Source of the DNA: Bacillus sp. SORGH_AS_0510
GTDB lineage: Bacteria; Bacillota; Bacilli; Bacillales; Cytobacillaceae
NCBI RefSeq assembly: GCF_030818775.1
Contig: NZ_JAUTAU010000001.1
Location: forward strand, 454,001 to 518,000
DNA length: 64,000 nt
Reading direction: 5' to 3'
In this document: positions 50,907 through 59,381 of the stretch, one piece after another
How the letters are laid out: each line of letters begins with the position of its first letter
Position numbering within the stretch: the first letter of the stretch is position 1
Notes under the pieces: generated by a model
Databases searched by the model: none
Told to the model about the DNA's origin: nothing
What the model saw: the letters and a program-made list of their open reading frames with translations, nothing else
Program-made: the position numbers and the translations under genes

Positions 50907-52355
50907 ATGTTTGGACGTCATTTGGATGAACAGATACAGACAAGGATAAATTCCATCGTTAATTCATTGGAGTCATTAGAAAAGTTATCTCAAGATATGA
51001 AAACCATGAATAATCATTTTAACTGGTCAAGAGATATCAAAAGTAAAAAAACCAAAAATAATGATTTTCCATGGTCAAAAAGTATCATACGAGAAAGGGC
51101 AAAGAAAAATACAGACAATAATCCACTAGTCAGTGCTAGCATAGGAACAGCAAAAATTCCAAACGAAGATATTGAGGTTAGCATTATTATTCCATCCCAA
51201 AACAAATATCCACTAAATTTATTAACCCTCTACTCACTCGAATATCAAACCTTTGATCTAGCTAAAATGGAAGTGATTCTAATTGATGATGCTTCAACGG
51301 ATGAAACGGAAGAACAATTAAAAACCTATCAACCCCCTTATCATTTTAAATATATTCGTAGTACTGAAAGGCTTGGTAGAGCTAAAGTCAGAAATGTAGG
51401 CATTCAAGCTGCAAGAGGTAGTGTTCTTATTTTTCTCGATGCAGAAATGCTGACTGAGCCCAATTTCGTTGAAAATCATTATAAAAGTCATCAGAACCAA
51501 AACCATCTCATTTTATCGGGCGCTATGTATTTAAGGGCAATCTATTCAAGTATTTTCCCTACTTTCTCCGAGCAACAGTTGAACAAAATTGCAGATTCAA
51601 CAAAACAAAATCAAGCACTATATTCGAGATATAAGCAGTGTAAATTCCCCCTTGACCAACCGTACCCATTAATAGATAAACAGGAAATAGCCCAAAAAAG
51701 TTTTAAAGAACTATCATTCAATGCATACCCATGGTACCAACAAATAGTGAGGAACTTTAATGAGGATTTAGAAGGCTTTGCCTTTCCTTGGATGGCCTTT
51801 CTAACAGGGAACATGTCAATCCGCCGGGAATTAATCATACAAGCTGGCATGTTCGATGAAGAATTTTACCATTACGGATATGAAGATTGGGAATTAGGCT
51901 ATCGTTTATATCAAATGGGAGCTCAATACAAAATCAGTAATGAAATCGTCACATACCACCAAGAGCATCCGGTGGAGGAAAGGAAATGGAAAGAGGCCGT
52001 TGGCAACTTCGGTTTGTTTGCAATCAAACATCATGACATGGATGTATTGATTTTGGGATTAGAGCTTGCTAGAATGACAGATTTACTAACCATGAGTCAT
52101 ATTTTAAAGGAATATAAATTACTGTTACAAACGAATCCAACGGAGTTCCAGAATTTCAGTGATAAATTCATTTGTATTTTAGAAACCATAATCCTCCTTC
52201 TTGAGGTCGATGTTCGCCACTTTAATCTCTTAGGTGCAGCAGGCTTTAGTGCAAAAGCAAGAAGCGATTTGAAAAATGAGATGAAACAAATAAATAAACT
52301 AAAAAAATACCCTAATTTAACAGAATTTTTAGACAAGGTTATAAACGAGAACTAA
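50907..52355 (+). CDS. Family 2 glycosyltransferase
   Basis: 482 residues. A coiled-coil-like N-terminus (about 1-90) precedes a GT2 domain (about 91-350) with VSIIIPSQNKYPLNLLTLYS, LIDDASTDE and the acidic LDAEM; GYEDWELGYRLYQMG is the galactosyltransferase-type acceptor motif. The C-terminus is helical. AGGTAAAGGGGTGCTTT precedes the ATG. It is followed 10 bases later by a second GT2 gene, so both probably build one glycan, perhaps on the spore surface. Confidence 0.88.
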   Translation: MFGRHLDEQIQTRINSIVNSLESLEKLSQDMKTMNNHFNWSRDIKSKKTKNNDFPWSKSIIRERAKKNTDNNPLVSASIGTAKIPNEDIEVSIIIPSQNKYPLNLLTLYSLEYQTFDLAKMEVILIDDASTDETEEQLKTYQPPYHFKYIRSTERLGRAKVRNVGIQAARGSVLIFLDAEMLTEPNFVENHYKSHQNQNHLILSGAMYLRAIYSSIFPTFSEQQLNKIADSTKQNQALYSRYKQCKFPLDQPYPLIDKQEIAQKSFKELSFNAYPWYQQIVRNFNEDLEGFAFPWMAFLTGNMSIRRELIIQAGMFDEEFYHYGYEDWELGYRLYQMGAQYKISNEIVTYHQEHPVEERKWKEAVGNFGLFAIKHHDMDVLILGLELARMTDLLTMSHILKEYKLLLQTNPTEFQNFSDKFICILETIILLLEVDVRHFNLLGAAGFSAKARSDLKNEMKQINKLKKYPNLTEFLDKVINEN

Positions 52356-52365
52356 TGGGAGGAGT

Positions 52366-53061
52366 ATGAAAGTGGTATCGATCATTACTTGTACGATTAG
52401 AGAAGAGTTCATGGATAATGTGTTTACTAATTACCAGCAGCAAACGTGGCAGGAAAAAGAATTAATCATTATTTTGAATAGAGATTCGATGGACATGGAT
52501 AGATGGATTCAAAAGGCCAGGAACTATCCGAATGTCAGAGTCTATCAATTACATGAAAAAGCGACCCTAGGAGATTGTTTAAATTATGGGGTGTTACTAG
52601 CCAATTATGATGTCATTGCTAAATTTGACGATGATGACTATTACGGCCCTGATTATATTACGAACTCTATGCCGGCATTTAAGGATACGAACGTTTCTAT
52701 TATAGGTAAAAGCGCGTGTTTTATATATTTTAAAAACAGGAAAGCACTCATACATGTAAAAGGAAATGAGAACACCTTGACCGACTCTGTAGCGGGTGCG
52801 ACGTTAATGTTTAGAAAGGAAATATTTTATTATATTCGCTTTGAAAAAGTGAATCGGGCTGAAGATTACTTTTTTATTGATGAAAGCAAAAAGAAAGGAT
52901 TTACCATCTACTCAACGGACAGGTATGATTTTGCTGCCATCAGGCATAACTCAGAAAATCACACTTGGAAAATCTCTGATGAGGATCTTATGTCGTGGGG
53001 AGATCTAATCGCTGAAACGGATGATTTTCAATCTTTTGTGTCAAAAAGGAAAGATGGATAA
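52366..53061 (+). CDS. Family 2 glycosyltransferase, CgeD-like
   Basis: 231 residues with a short GT2 fold: VSIITCTIREEFMDNVFTNY, a D-D-D-D-Y motif in IAKFDDDDYYGPDY and a conserved C-terminal HNSENHTWKISDEDL. This resembles B. subtilis CgeD, which acts in late spore-crust maturation. GGGAGGAGT precedes the ATG. Cotranscription with the larger GT2 is likely. A spore-surface role is inferred from the CgeD likeness and not proven here. Confidence 0.85.
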   Translation: MKVVSIITCTIREEFMDNVFTNYQQQTWQEKELIIILNRDSMDMDRWIQKARNYPNVRVYQLHEKATLGDCLNYGVLLANYDVIAKFDDDDYYGPDYITNSMPAFKDTNVSIIGKSACFIYFKNRKALIHVKGNENTLTDSVAGATLMFRKEIFYYIRFEKVNRAEDYFFIDESKKKGFTIYSTDRYDFAAIRHNSENHTWKISDEDLMSWGDLIAETDDFQSFVSKRKDG

Positions 53062-53071
53062 GATCATAATC

Positions 53072-53104
53072 AATCTGCCGCCTGGAAAGCGGCAGATTTT
53101 ATTT
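53072..53104 (+). terminator. Terminator of the glycosyltransferase operon
   Basis: AATCTGCCGC ctggaaa GCGGCAGATT followed by TTATTT; it also lies just beyond the leftward metalloprotease gene. Confidence 0.85.
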
Positions 53105-53108
53105 ACCT

Positions 53109-54221
53109 TTAGCGATTCATCATTCTCTGCACTTCCGGATGGTTCATGAGAATCTCGTTGCCATAATAATAGCTTAGGGCCAGGGCGATGACTAGGCCCA
53201 TATAAATGAGAAATAATTGCACCTTTGTTTTTTTATCAGTTTTGTAGTAGGTTGCCGTTGTGTGAACCTCTTTTTTATAGACTGCAAGCTTTTCCTCTAA
53301 ATTTCGGATCAAATCTTCCATCCCATCATGATGGTCGGGTTGCCCTTCTTCGCTAAAAGAATACGTACCTGTTAACTGCTGCAGATACAGCTCCTTTTTC
53401 CTTTTTTCAATTTCCATAATAATGGCTTGGAGTGCTTCGATAATCTGCATGTTTTTAATCTTCCATTTGGCCTTCGTAACGATGCCTTGCATTCCTTCGA
53501 GAGGAAGCGACCCCTGCTTTAATTTTTCGACGACGTATTCAAGTTCCTCAATTTCAGCTTGGTCGGTATGCAAATTTTTTTGTTTTTTGAATAATTTATA
53601 CCATTCTATTGAACCTATAACGACAATGAAGAGGCCAATGAAACTTGGATTCATAATGGAGTAGGCCAATAATAAGACAATCCCTAGTCCCCAAAGCTTC
53701 GTGCTAATCCCTGCCGCAATTCTTCCACCGTCTAATGGAGTGATGGGGATTAAGTTGAACAGGTTCAACATCCCGCCTAAAATGATCAGCAATGCCCAGA
53801 ATGGTTCGTGTGTAAAGAGATACAACGGAATGGCAGGCAAAAAGGACAACAGTCCGAATAATGGTCCCATGTAGGCGACGAACCCTTCATCCTTGGCATT
53901 TTTGGGCATTTCCTTCATTCCGATAACAGCACCCATAAATGGAATAAAGATTGCCGGGCTGACTGGCAGCTTGATTCGTTTTGCTGCGTATAGATGTCCC
54001 ATTTCGTGCACGAACAATAAGTAAACGAGTGCCACAGCAAATTTCCAACCGAAAATCAGTGCATAGGTTCCAAGATAAATAAACATGCTAATGAGCGTTT
54101 GTAACTTAAGGATTTTTAAAATAACCAAAAGATATTTTAATTTACCTAATAAGAGGGCAGCAATCGTACCAAGGACTCCCCAAGTGGTTTTCGTTCCACC
54201 CTTTTCTAACTTTTTCTCCAA
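53109..54221 (-). CDS. M50-family site-2-type membrane metalloprotease
   Basis: 370 residues. The zinc motif is H72-E-M-G-H76 and the second ligand motif is NLIPITPLDGGR (Asp164), typical of the M50B group that includes SpoIVFB. About six membrane helices surround it. A charged coiled-coil region (about 220-320) and a final membrane helix (about 337-355) follow, which is an uncommon C-terminal extension. The TTG start follows AAAGGGGATGTTGAT. It could cleave membrane-bound regulators; the substrate is unknown. Confidence 0.88.
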   Translation of the reverse strand: MEKKLEKGGTKTTWGVLGTIAALLLGKLKYLLVILKILKLQTLISMFIYLGTYALIFGWKFAVALVYLLFVHEMGHLYAAKRIKLPVSPAIFIPFMGAVIGMKEMPKNAKDEGFVAYMGPLFGLLSFLPAIPLYLFTHEPFWALLIILGGMLNLFNLIPITPLDGGRIAAGISTKLWGLGIVLLLAYSIMNPSFIGLFIVVIGSIEWYKLFKKQKNLHTDQAEIEELEYVVEKLKQGSLPLEGMQGIVTKAKWKIKNMQIIEALQAIIMEIEKRKKELYLQQLTGTYSFSEEGQPDHHDGMEDLIRNLEEKLAVYKKEVHTTATYYKTDKKTKVQLFLIYMGLVIALALSYYYGNEILMNHPEVQRMMNR

Positions 54222-54341
54222 ATCAACATCCCCTTTAAAAACAACCCGTTTGTAAAAGATATAAATCTATTATACATGAAATATTTGGAAGATGAATGAG
54301 ATATAATGATAGTATAGATGCTTAAAATAGGAGGCCAAACA

Positions 54342-54635
54342 ATGAATGTTTTAATCCCATTTTTAATGATGGTTGTGCCTATATTATTGTTTTTTGCACT
54401 GATCAATTATTTATATTATAAAAATTGGACATCAATATATATTGCGCTAGACGATAAAAGTTATTTTCGAGCAATTAGTAAACTAAAGCAGGCGGGGATT
54501 CGCTACAGGACCAAAAATTCATTTAACCAAACCAACACGCCCATGTTTGGAGGAATTCGCCAAAGGCATTACGAAATATATGTTAAAGACGAAGATGTGA
54601 ATCATGCAAATGCGCAGTTGCATTCCAAACGATAG
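54342..54635 (+). CDS. Small membrane-anchored protein of unknown function
   Basis: 97 residues starting MNVLIPFLMMVVPILLFFAL, one membrane helix (about 3-26), then a compact domain with YFRAISKLKQAGIRYRTKNS and RHYEIYVKDEDVNHANAQLH that resembles DUF2007-type signal-transducing folds. AGGAGGCCAAACA precedes the ATG. No partner gene is evident. Confidence 0.7.
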   Translation: MNVLIPFLMMVVPILLFFALINYLYYKNWTSIYIALDDKSYFRAISKLKQAGIRYRTKNSFNQTNTPMFGGIRQRHYEIYVKDEDVNHANAQLHSKR

Positions 54636-54691
54636 TAAAGATGTTGTAGATGAATGATGATTATTTAATAAGTGAAAGAAGGATGATGTAG

Positions 54692-55120
54692 ATGAACAAC
54701 GTAACAAAATTTATAATTTTGAAGCCGGCAAATGAAGTATTTGAAGCCTTCGTGGATCCCTCGAAAATCGGGAATTTTTGGTTTTCCTCAAGCTCTGAAA
54801 GATGGGAACAAGGGAAGGCCATTACATTGAAATATGAAGAATACAATGCTGAAGTGCTAATCAAAGTATTGGAAATCCAAGCAAATGAGAAAATTGTGTT
54901 CTCATGGGGGGAAGATCATCTGGTCACGATCACACTCAACGAGAGTGAGAATGGGAGTACCATTATTGAAGTGAACGAAGAAGGCTTCAAAGAGGATGAT
55001 GGCGGGCTAATCAATAAATTAATCGATAATAAAGAAGGCTGGGTTTATATGCTAAGTTGCTTAAAGGCATATATGGAATTTGGCGTGACCAAATTGAGAG
55101 CGGGAATAGTCAAGAATTAA
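54692..55120 (+). CDS. SRPBCC / AHSA1-family protein
   Basis: 142 residues with the START-like fold: TKFIILKPANEVFEAFVDPSK and ISNFW-like IGNFWFSSSSERWEQGK near the N-terminus, VFSWGEDHLVTITL in the middle and KEGWVYMLSCLKAYMEFG at the end. The group binds hydrophobic ligands or Hsp90-like partners; many are uncharacterised. GAAAGAAGGATGATGTAG precedes the ATG. Monocistronic. Confidence 0.85.
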   Translation: MNNVTKFIILKPANEVFEAFVDPSKIGNFWFSSSSERWEQGKAITLKYEEYNAEVLIKVLEIQANEKIVFSWGEDHLVTITLNESENGSTIIEVNEEGFKEDDGGLINKLIDNKEGWVYMLSCLKAYMEFGVTKLRAGIVKN

Positions 55121-55189
55121 CAAAAAACCTCTAATAAATACATTATTTTCTAGTATGTTTGGAATAATGATGATATAGGAGGTGTGTGA

Positions 55190-55744
55190 ATGTCTAATCC
55201 TTTTGAAGCGATTTGGAGCATGCTGAAAATATCGGTTGATGTAACTAACGAACCTAAATCACCGTTACATATCATTGAAGCTGGAGACTGTTGGACCTAT
55301 TTGACGTTGATGGAAGAGTTCATTCGTTATGAGGAAATAGGATTGAATACGACCATTGATGATGAACTCAAAGAAATGTTAACAGATGTGATAAAGTTAT
55401 GTGAGTCACAGGTAAAAACATTAAGTAATTTTATGAAGCATGAAGGAATTCCCTTTCCAGATGTATCTTCAACAAAACCGAACTCGGATCCAAATGATGT
55501 ACCTTTAGGAGTAAAGCTGACGGATAATGAAATTGCAAACGGTATTGCCTTTAAGCTCGTTACATGTTTACAAGCATGTTCAAAGGGTCAAGCCGATTCT
55601 GTTCGAAATGATGTCGGGGTTTTATGGTTACAATACTATTTAGAATGGGCAACCTTTGGAACAACCTTAAAAACACTTATGCGTAAAAGAGGATGGCTTA
55701 AGGTACCGCCATATTACTACCCACCAGGAGCACCACAAAAATAA
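55190..55744 (+). CDS. DUF3231-like protein, single-domain paralogue 3
   Basis: 184 residues, about half the length of the other DUF3231 proteins here. Helical, with HIIEAGDCWTYLTLMEEFIR, a MKHEGIPFPDVSSTKPNSDP stretch equivalent to the PVPNGFSPSDVN of paralogue 1, and a Tyr/Pro-rich end (WLKVPPYYYPPGAP). GGAGGTGTGTGA precedes the ATG. Such proteins are common in spore formers and lack an assigned role. Confidence 0.8.
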   Translation: MSNPFEAIWSMLKISVDVTNEPKSPLHIIEAGDCWTYLTLMEEFIRYEEIGLNTTIDDELKEMLTDVIKLCESQVKTLSNFMKHEGIPFPDVSSTKPNSDPNDVPLGVKLTDNEIANGIAFKLVTCLQACSKGQADSVRNDVGVLWLQYYLEWATFGTTLKTLMRKRGWLKVPPYYYPPGAPQK

Positions 55745-55773
55745 CCAACTGAAACTAAGAGTTGGTTATTTTA
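55741..55773 (+). terminator. Terminator after DUF3231 paralogue 3
   Basis: AACCAACT gaaactaag AGTTGGTT followed by ATTTTA. Confidence 0.75.
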
Positions 55774-55899
55774 CTTTCTAAAGTCTTTGATAAACTCACG
55801 CGCTTGACGACACTAGATAGTAAATCCACTACTTACTGAAAATGTAAATATCAAATATAATAAAAAGGGTAATTACTACTTCGGTATGAGGTTAAGAGA

Positions 55900-57150
55900 A
55901 TGCTCAAAACTTTTGAAATGCTCATGGTTGACTTGTTGTTTATATTATTAATTGCCCTTTTTACGGAAATGTTGTTGGACACGAAGGAATTTTCCAAGAA
56001 AAGTCGGACGGTCGTCTATATGATTTCCTACACATTGGCATTGTTCATTAATTTCATTTTTACAGTCCAAATAGATGGGAAATTCATGATGGATTTAAGA
56101 CATACTGTTTTTCTTATTGGCGGATTATACGGGGGAAAATATACGTTACCTGTATTGGCCATTTTTGGTATTGCTTATATAGGTGTGTATTCACCCCATG
56201 AAGCCATGGCCAATAGTATGACGATTATTATCGAATCAGTTGTTATATTTTTTTTATCAAAATCGTATCACAAATGGCGCTTGCGAAAAAAAATGGCGTT
56301 AACTGGATTCACTTTTATTTTAGTAGGTTATACCGTAATGAAAATCGTGCAATACATCTATCATTTTACAACCGGTTATGATTTTTTCATTATTTCAATC
56401 TATGGAGTGAGTATTCTTCTTATAATATTTGCCCTGGAATGGGCGCGCAATTCTATTGCCATCAAAACTAGGATCCAACAAGCGGAAAAACTCGAAATTG
56501 TTAGCCATCTAGCGGCTTCGATTTCTCATGAAATCCGAAATCCTTTAACTGTAACGAAAGGATTTTTGCAAATACTGGAGAATGAGGATTATCCAACAGA
56601 GAAGAAGCAAGAATTTTTTTCTCTTGCCAAATCGGAACTTAATCGTGCAGAAGGAATCATCCGGGATTATTTGACTTTTGCGAAGCCTGCTGCAAACAAA
56701 CTAGAAATTTTCGATGTTAGGGACGAGTTGATGCATATTGTTGAAGTGATGTATCCTCTGGCAAATATGAATTCGGTCTTAATGGAAACTAATTTTAACC
56801 AAGGGATGGTAAAGGGTGAAAAGCCTTTATTTCATCAATGCGTCATGAATATCTTGAAAAATGCAATCGAAGCTATGGAGGAAAACGGTGGTTCATTAGT
56901 TATTTTGTCTCAAATAAAGGGAACTATGGTTGAAATTCATATTTCTGATACGGGGATCGGGATGGATAGTAAGCAAATTCAAAGATTAGGAGAACCGTAT
57001 TTCTCGATGAAAGGGAAAAATGGGACCGGTCTTGGCATGATGGTGGTTTATAGTATTATAAAATCGATGCATGGAAAAATTAAAGTAGACAGCAACCCGG
57101 GTAAAGGAACTATGGTTGTTCTACAAATCCCAAATGTGGGTGATTTGTAA
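55900..57150 (+). CDS. KinB-like sensor histidine kinase (5TM-LYT type)
   Basis: 416 residues. Five or six membrane helices (about 7-180) form the 5TMR-LYT sensor, followed by HisKA with phosphoacceptor His210 in SISHEIRNPLTVTKGFLQIL and HATPase boxes NILKNAIEA, DTGIGM and GTGLGMMVVY. It closely follows the layout of KinB, which starts the sporulation phosphorelay. There is no adjacent response regulator, as expected for a phosphorelay kinase. A possible ribosome site, GAGGTTAAGAGA, precedes the ATG. It may be a KinB paralogue. Confidence 0.9.
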   Translation: MLKTFEMLMVDLLFILLIALFTEMLLDTKEFSKKSRTVVYMISYTLALFINFIFTVQIDGKFMMDLRHTVFLIGGLYGGKYTLPVLAIFGIAYIGVYSPHEAMANSMTIIIESVVIFFLSKSYHKWRLRKKMALTGFTFILVGYTVMKIVQYIYHFTTGYDFFIISIYGVSILLIIFALEWARNSIAIKTRIQQAEKLEIVSHLAASISHEIRNPLTVTKGFLQILENEDYPTEKKQEFFSLAKSELNRAEGIIRDYLTFAKPAANKLEIFDVRDELMHIVEVMYPLANMNSVLMETNFNQGMVKGEKPLFHQCVMNILKNAIEAMEENGGSLVILSQIKGTMVEIHISDTGIGMDSKQIQRLGEPYFSMKGKNGTGLGMMVVYSIIKSMHGKIKVDSNPGKGTMVVLQIPNVGDL

Positions 57151-57232
57151 GAGGGAATATTTACCTGTTGATAGAATACTAATTATAAGAAGAAATTACA
57201 ATGATTATAAAGATTAATAGGGGGTAGTGGGG

Positions 57233-57334
57233 ATGAGTGAGATCGTTTGGGGTAGTCCGGCGAGTTTGTTCTGTTTGGGCTTTTTCTTTGCGGGGTTAGG
57301 TGTGTTTATTAAACTTTCAAGATATAAAAAATAG
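57233..57334 (+). CDS. Tiny membrane protein, 33 residues
   Basis: The frame MSEIVWGSPASLFCLGFFFA continues GLGVFIKLSRYKK and ends at TAG. GGGGGTAGTGGGG immediately precedes the ATG. It has one membrane helix and a basic C-terminus. A terminator follows at 57344. Too short for routine prediction, but site, helix and terminator support a real gene. Confidence 0.6.
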   Translation: MSEIVWGSPASLFCLGFFFAGLGVFIKLSRYKK

Positions 57335-57343
57335 ATAAATAAT

Positions 57344-57375
57344 AAAATAGCAGCCGTGTTTGGCTGCTATTTTTG
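57344..57375 (+). terminator. Terminator after the 33-residue gene
   Basis: AAAATAGCAGCC gtgtt TGGCTGCTATTTTT. Confidence 0.9.
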
Positions 57376-57388
57376 TTCGTGAGAACCT

Positions 57389-57880
57389 CTAACATAAAAC
57401 GATTATTCGATAAGGCGTGGTTTGGGCTGGGATACTTTTCGTCGCCGGTCCATAAATAACTATGAGATTACGGTTTGCAGGACTTTTTGAAAAATGCTGC
57501 CCGTTGGTTAAAAGCATTTGGGTATATGGAGAAAGATTTAATCGCAATTGCCCATCACTACTCACTAGCTGACTATCAAAATAGGCTACTTTTACATTTT
57601 GATATGGGCTATCTTTTACCATAACAAGGGCTCGATATTGTGGTGGGTAAATAAGCGGTACAGGTGCATTTCCATCATAATATCCGGTGACTCGATCCCC
57701 GACTGCCACCATAGCGTGGTCCACAAAGTAGGTTGTAGGTGAAACTACAAAATTGACAATATTACCTACCTCATTTTCTATCGTCATTAATTGATAGCAG
57801 CCTTCTCCTTCTCCAGTTTGCCCGGTATAAAAATCACTGATCATGGTGACGGTCCCATGGAAAGAATAAAAATTAATCAT
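57389..57880 (-). CDS. Conserved hypothetical protein, possibly spore-related
   Basis: 163 residues from the second ATG (MINFYSFHGTVTMISDFYTG), since GGAGGT is 6 bases before it and abuts the first. It is beta-rich with GEGEGCYQLMTIENEVGNIVNFVVSPTTYF and DRVTGYYDGNAPVPLIYPPQY, resembling uncharacterised proteins found in many spore formers, some with an OB-like fold. No signal peptide. A terminator lies just beyond the stop. Function unknown. Confidence 0.75.
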   Translation of the reverse strand: MINFYSFHGTVTMISDFYTGQTGEGEGCYQLMTIENEVGNIVNFVVSPTTYFVDHAMVAVGDRVTGYYDGNAPVPLIYPPQYRALVMVKDSPYQNVKVAYFDSQLVSSDGQLRLNLSPYTQMLLTNGQHFSKSPANRNLIVIYGPATKSIPAQTTPYRIIVLC

Positions 57881-57958
57881 GTTCATACCTCCAGATGGCG
57901 GTGGACCTATGATCCCCTACTAACATGTATATGTAGGTGAAAGCCTATTTGACAATTT

Positions 57959-58002
57959 GGGGACAGTCCCCCGTTGCGCTAAAGCGCCGGGGGACTGTCC
58001 CC
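57959..58002. repeat. REPIN-like GGGGACAGTCCCC element, copy e
   Basis: Same sequence as copy d at 50738 over its full length, including the inner GCGCTaaAGCGC. It lies upstream of both divergent genes at 57880 and 58098. Confidence 0.85.
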
Positions 58003-58097
58003 ACCATGGGCATTGGCCCATTTATGTGTGAACAAGTTGTTAGGCGCATGACTATTGAATAGGATGAGGGGAGATGAAAAAGTAAGGAGTGCAATTT

Positions 58098-58640
58098 ATG
58101 TATTCTCAACCGTATAATCAGCAAGCGTATGGTTACTCAACTCCAGTCCAACAGGTAGATTACCACTATGTTACTTATGATGATAGACAGTTTGGCGGAT
58201 TTCAGCCGCCATTTGGGCAGGCAGGCCAAGGGGGAGGGTTCTTCCCGCCGTTTGGAGGGTCAGGCCAAGGAGGGGGAGGATTCTTGCCGCCGTTTGGAGG
58301 ATCAGGCCAAGGAGGAGGATTCCAACCGCCATTCGGACCGCCTGGTCAAGGACCATCCGGGCAACCAGGCCAAGGAGGACCAACTTCCGGGCCGCCGACA
58401 ACACCCCCGCCTTCGTATGTCCCTCAACAACAAGCCGCGGCATTTGCCGTTGACCCAGGCGGGATTCGCCGATGTATGTTCCGATTTACGTATGTATGGC
58501 TAAGAGGCAATCAGCAATTCTGGTTTTTCCCAATCTTCGTTGGCCGAGACTCCGTCGCAGGGTATCGCTGGACCGGATTTAGATGGATGTATTTCGGGAT
58601 CAGCCTGCGCCAAATCCAATCGTTTACTTGCGTCGGATAA
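58098..58640 (+). CDS. Gly/Pro-rich collagen-like protein, probable spore or surface protein
   Basis: 180 residues. Residues 1-30 are Tyr/Gln-rich and about 31-110 consist of repeats of PPFGGSGQGGGF-type units; the last 60 residues form a compact aromatic domain (RCMFRFTYVWLRGNQQFWFFPIFVGR). The start ATG 58098 follows AAGGAGTGCAATTT. Gly/Pro/Gln repeats followed by a globular end are typical of Bacillus coat or surface proteins. The repeat is reflected in the DNA (GGAGGxTCAGGCCAAGGAGG). A coat role is inferred only. Confidence 0.8.
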   Translation: MYSQPYNQQAYGYSTPVQQVDYHYVTYDDRQFGGFQPPFGQAGQGGGFFPPFGGSGQGGGGFLPPFGGSGQGGGFQPPFGPPGQGPSGQPGQGGPTSGPPTTPPPSYVPQQQAAAFAVDPGGIRRCMFRFTYVWLRGNQQFWFFPIFVGRDSVAGYRWTGFRWMYFGISLRQIQSFTCVG

Positions 58641-58655
58641 AAAGGCTACACATGT

Positions 58656-58681
58656 AAAAGCTGCTACACTAGCAGCTTTTT
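58656..58681 (+). terminator. Terminator after the Gly/Pro-rich gene
   Basis: AAAGCTGCT acact AGCAGCTTTTT. Confidence 0.85.
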
Positions 58682-58796
58682 CTAATGGTAAGATAATTAG
58701 GAGACACTAAGAGCAAGAATGAGGATGATTGCGTACAGTACTTCTTGTAAAATGGAAGTCAATTACGGAAAAATCCAAAGAAGGGGAGTGTCCCTG

Positions 58797-59381
58797 ATGG
58801 CAAAGCTTACTTTTTCTTTTGAGGAAATGTGGGAGAAAATCCTTGATTGTGACCGGTCGTATGATGGGCTTTTTTATACCGCGGTAAAAACAACGAAGAT
58901 CTACTGCAGGCCTTCCTGCCGCTCGAGAAAGCCGAAGAAAAAGAACGTAGAATTCTATGCGGAAATGCGGGAAGCGGAAACTGCGGGCTACCGGGCATGC
59001 AAGAGATGTCAGCCAGAAGCGGAGCATTCCCCTAACGAAACCCTTGTCAGAACGGTCATGATATATCTGGCCGAACATTATCGCAAAAACCTCACGTTGG
59101 AGGAGCTATCATCTCAAATCGGCGTGAGCCCCTTCTACTTGGAAAGGCTATTTAAGAAGGAAACGCAAGAAACACCGCGAACGTATTTGGAAAAAATAAG
59201 AATAGATAAAGCTGCATTTTTACTAAAAAGCACGGGGCTCACAAACCTGGATATTTGCTATGAAGTGGGGTTCCAAAGCCCATCCAATTTTTATCGCGTG
59301 TTTAGAGAACGGAAAAACTGTACACCTAGTGAATATAGAAACCAGGCTCAGGAGGAGGGTGCAAATGAAGATGGAGATTAA
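58797..59381 (+). CDS. adaA: Methylphosphotriester-DNA methyltransferase and regulator AdaA
   Basis: 194 residues: the Ada zinc domain with Cys37, Cys41, Cys68 and Cys71 (IYCRPSCRSR, ACKRC), followed by an AraC-type HTH (about 92-185: LTLEELSSQIGVSPFYLERLF). Methyl transfer from DNA phosphotriesters to the N-terminal Cys turns it into an activator of the ada regulon. The ATG at 58797 follows AGAAGGGGAGTG. The stop overlaps alkA by 17 bases. In B. subtilis adaA-adaB and alkA are divergent; here all three are in one operon. Confidence 0.95.
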   Translation: MAKLTFSFEEMWEKILDCDRSYDGLFYTAVKTTKIYCRPSCRSRKPKKKNVEFYAEMREAETAGYRACKRCQPEAEHSPNETLVRTVMIYLAEHYRKNLTLEELSSQIGVSPFYLERLFKKETQETPRTYLEKIRIDKAAFLLKSTGLTNLDICYEVGFQSPSNFYRVFRERKNCTPSEYRNQAQEEGANEDGD

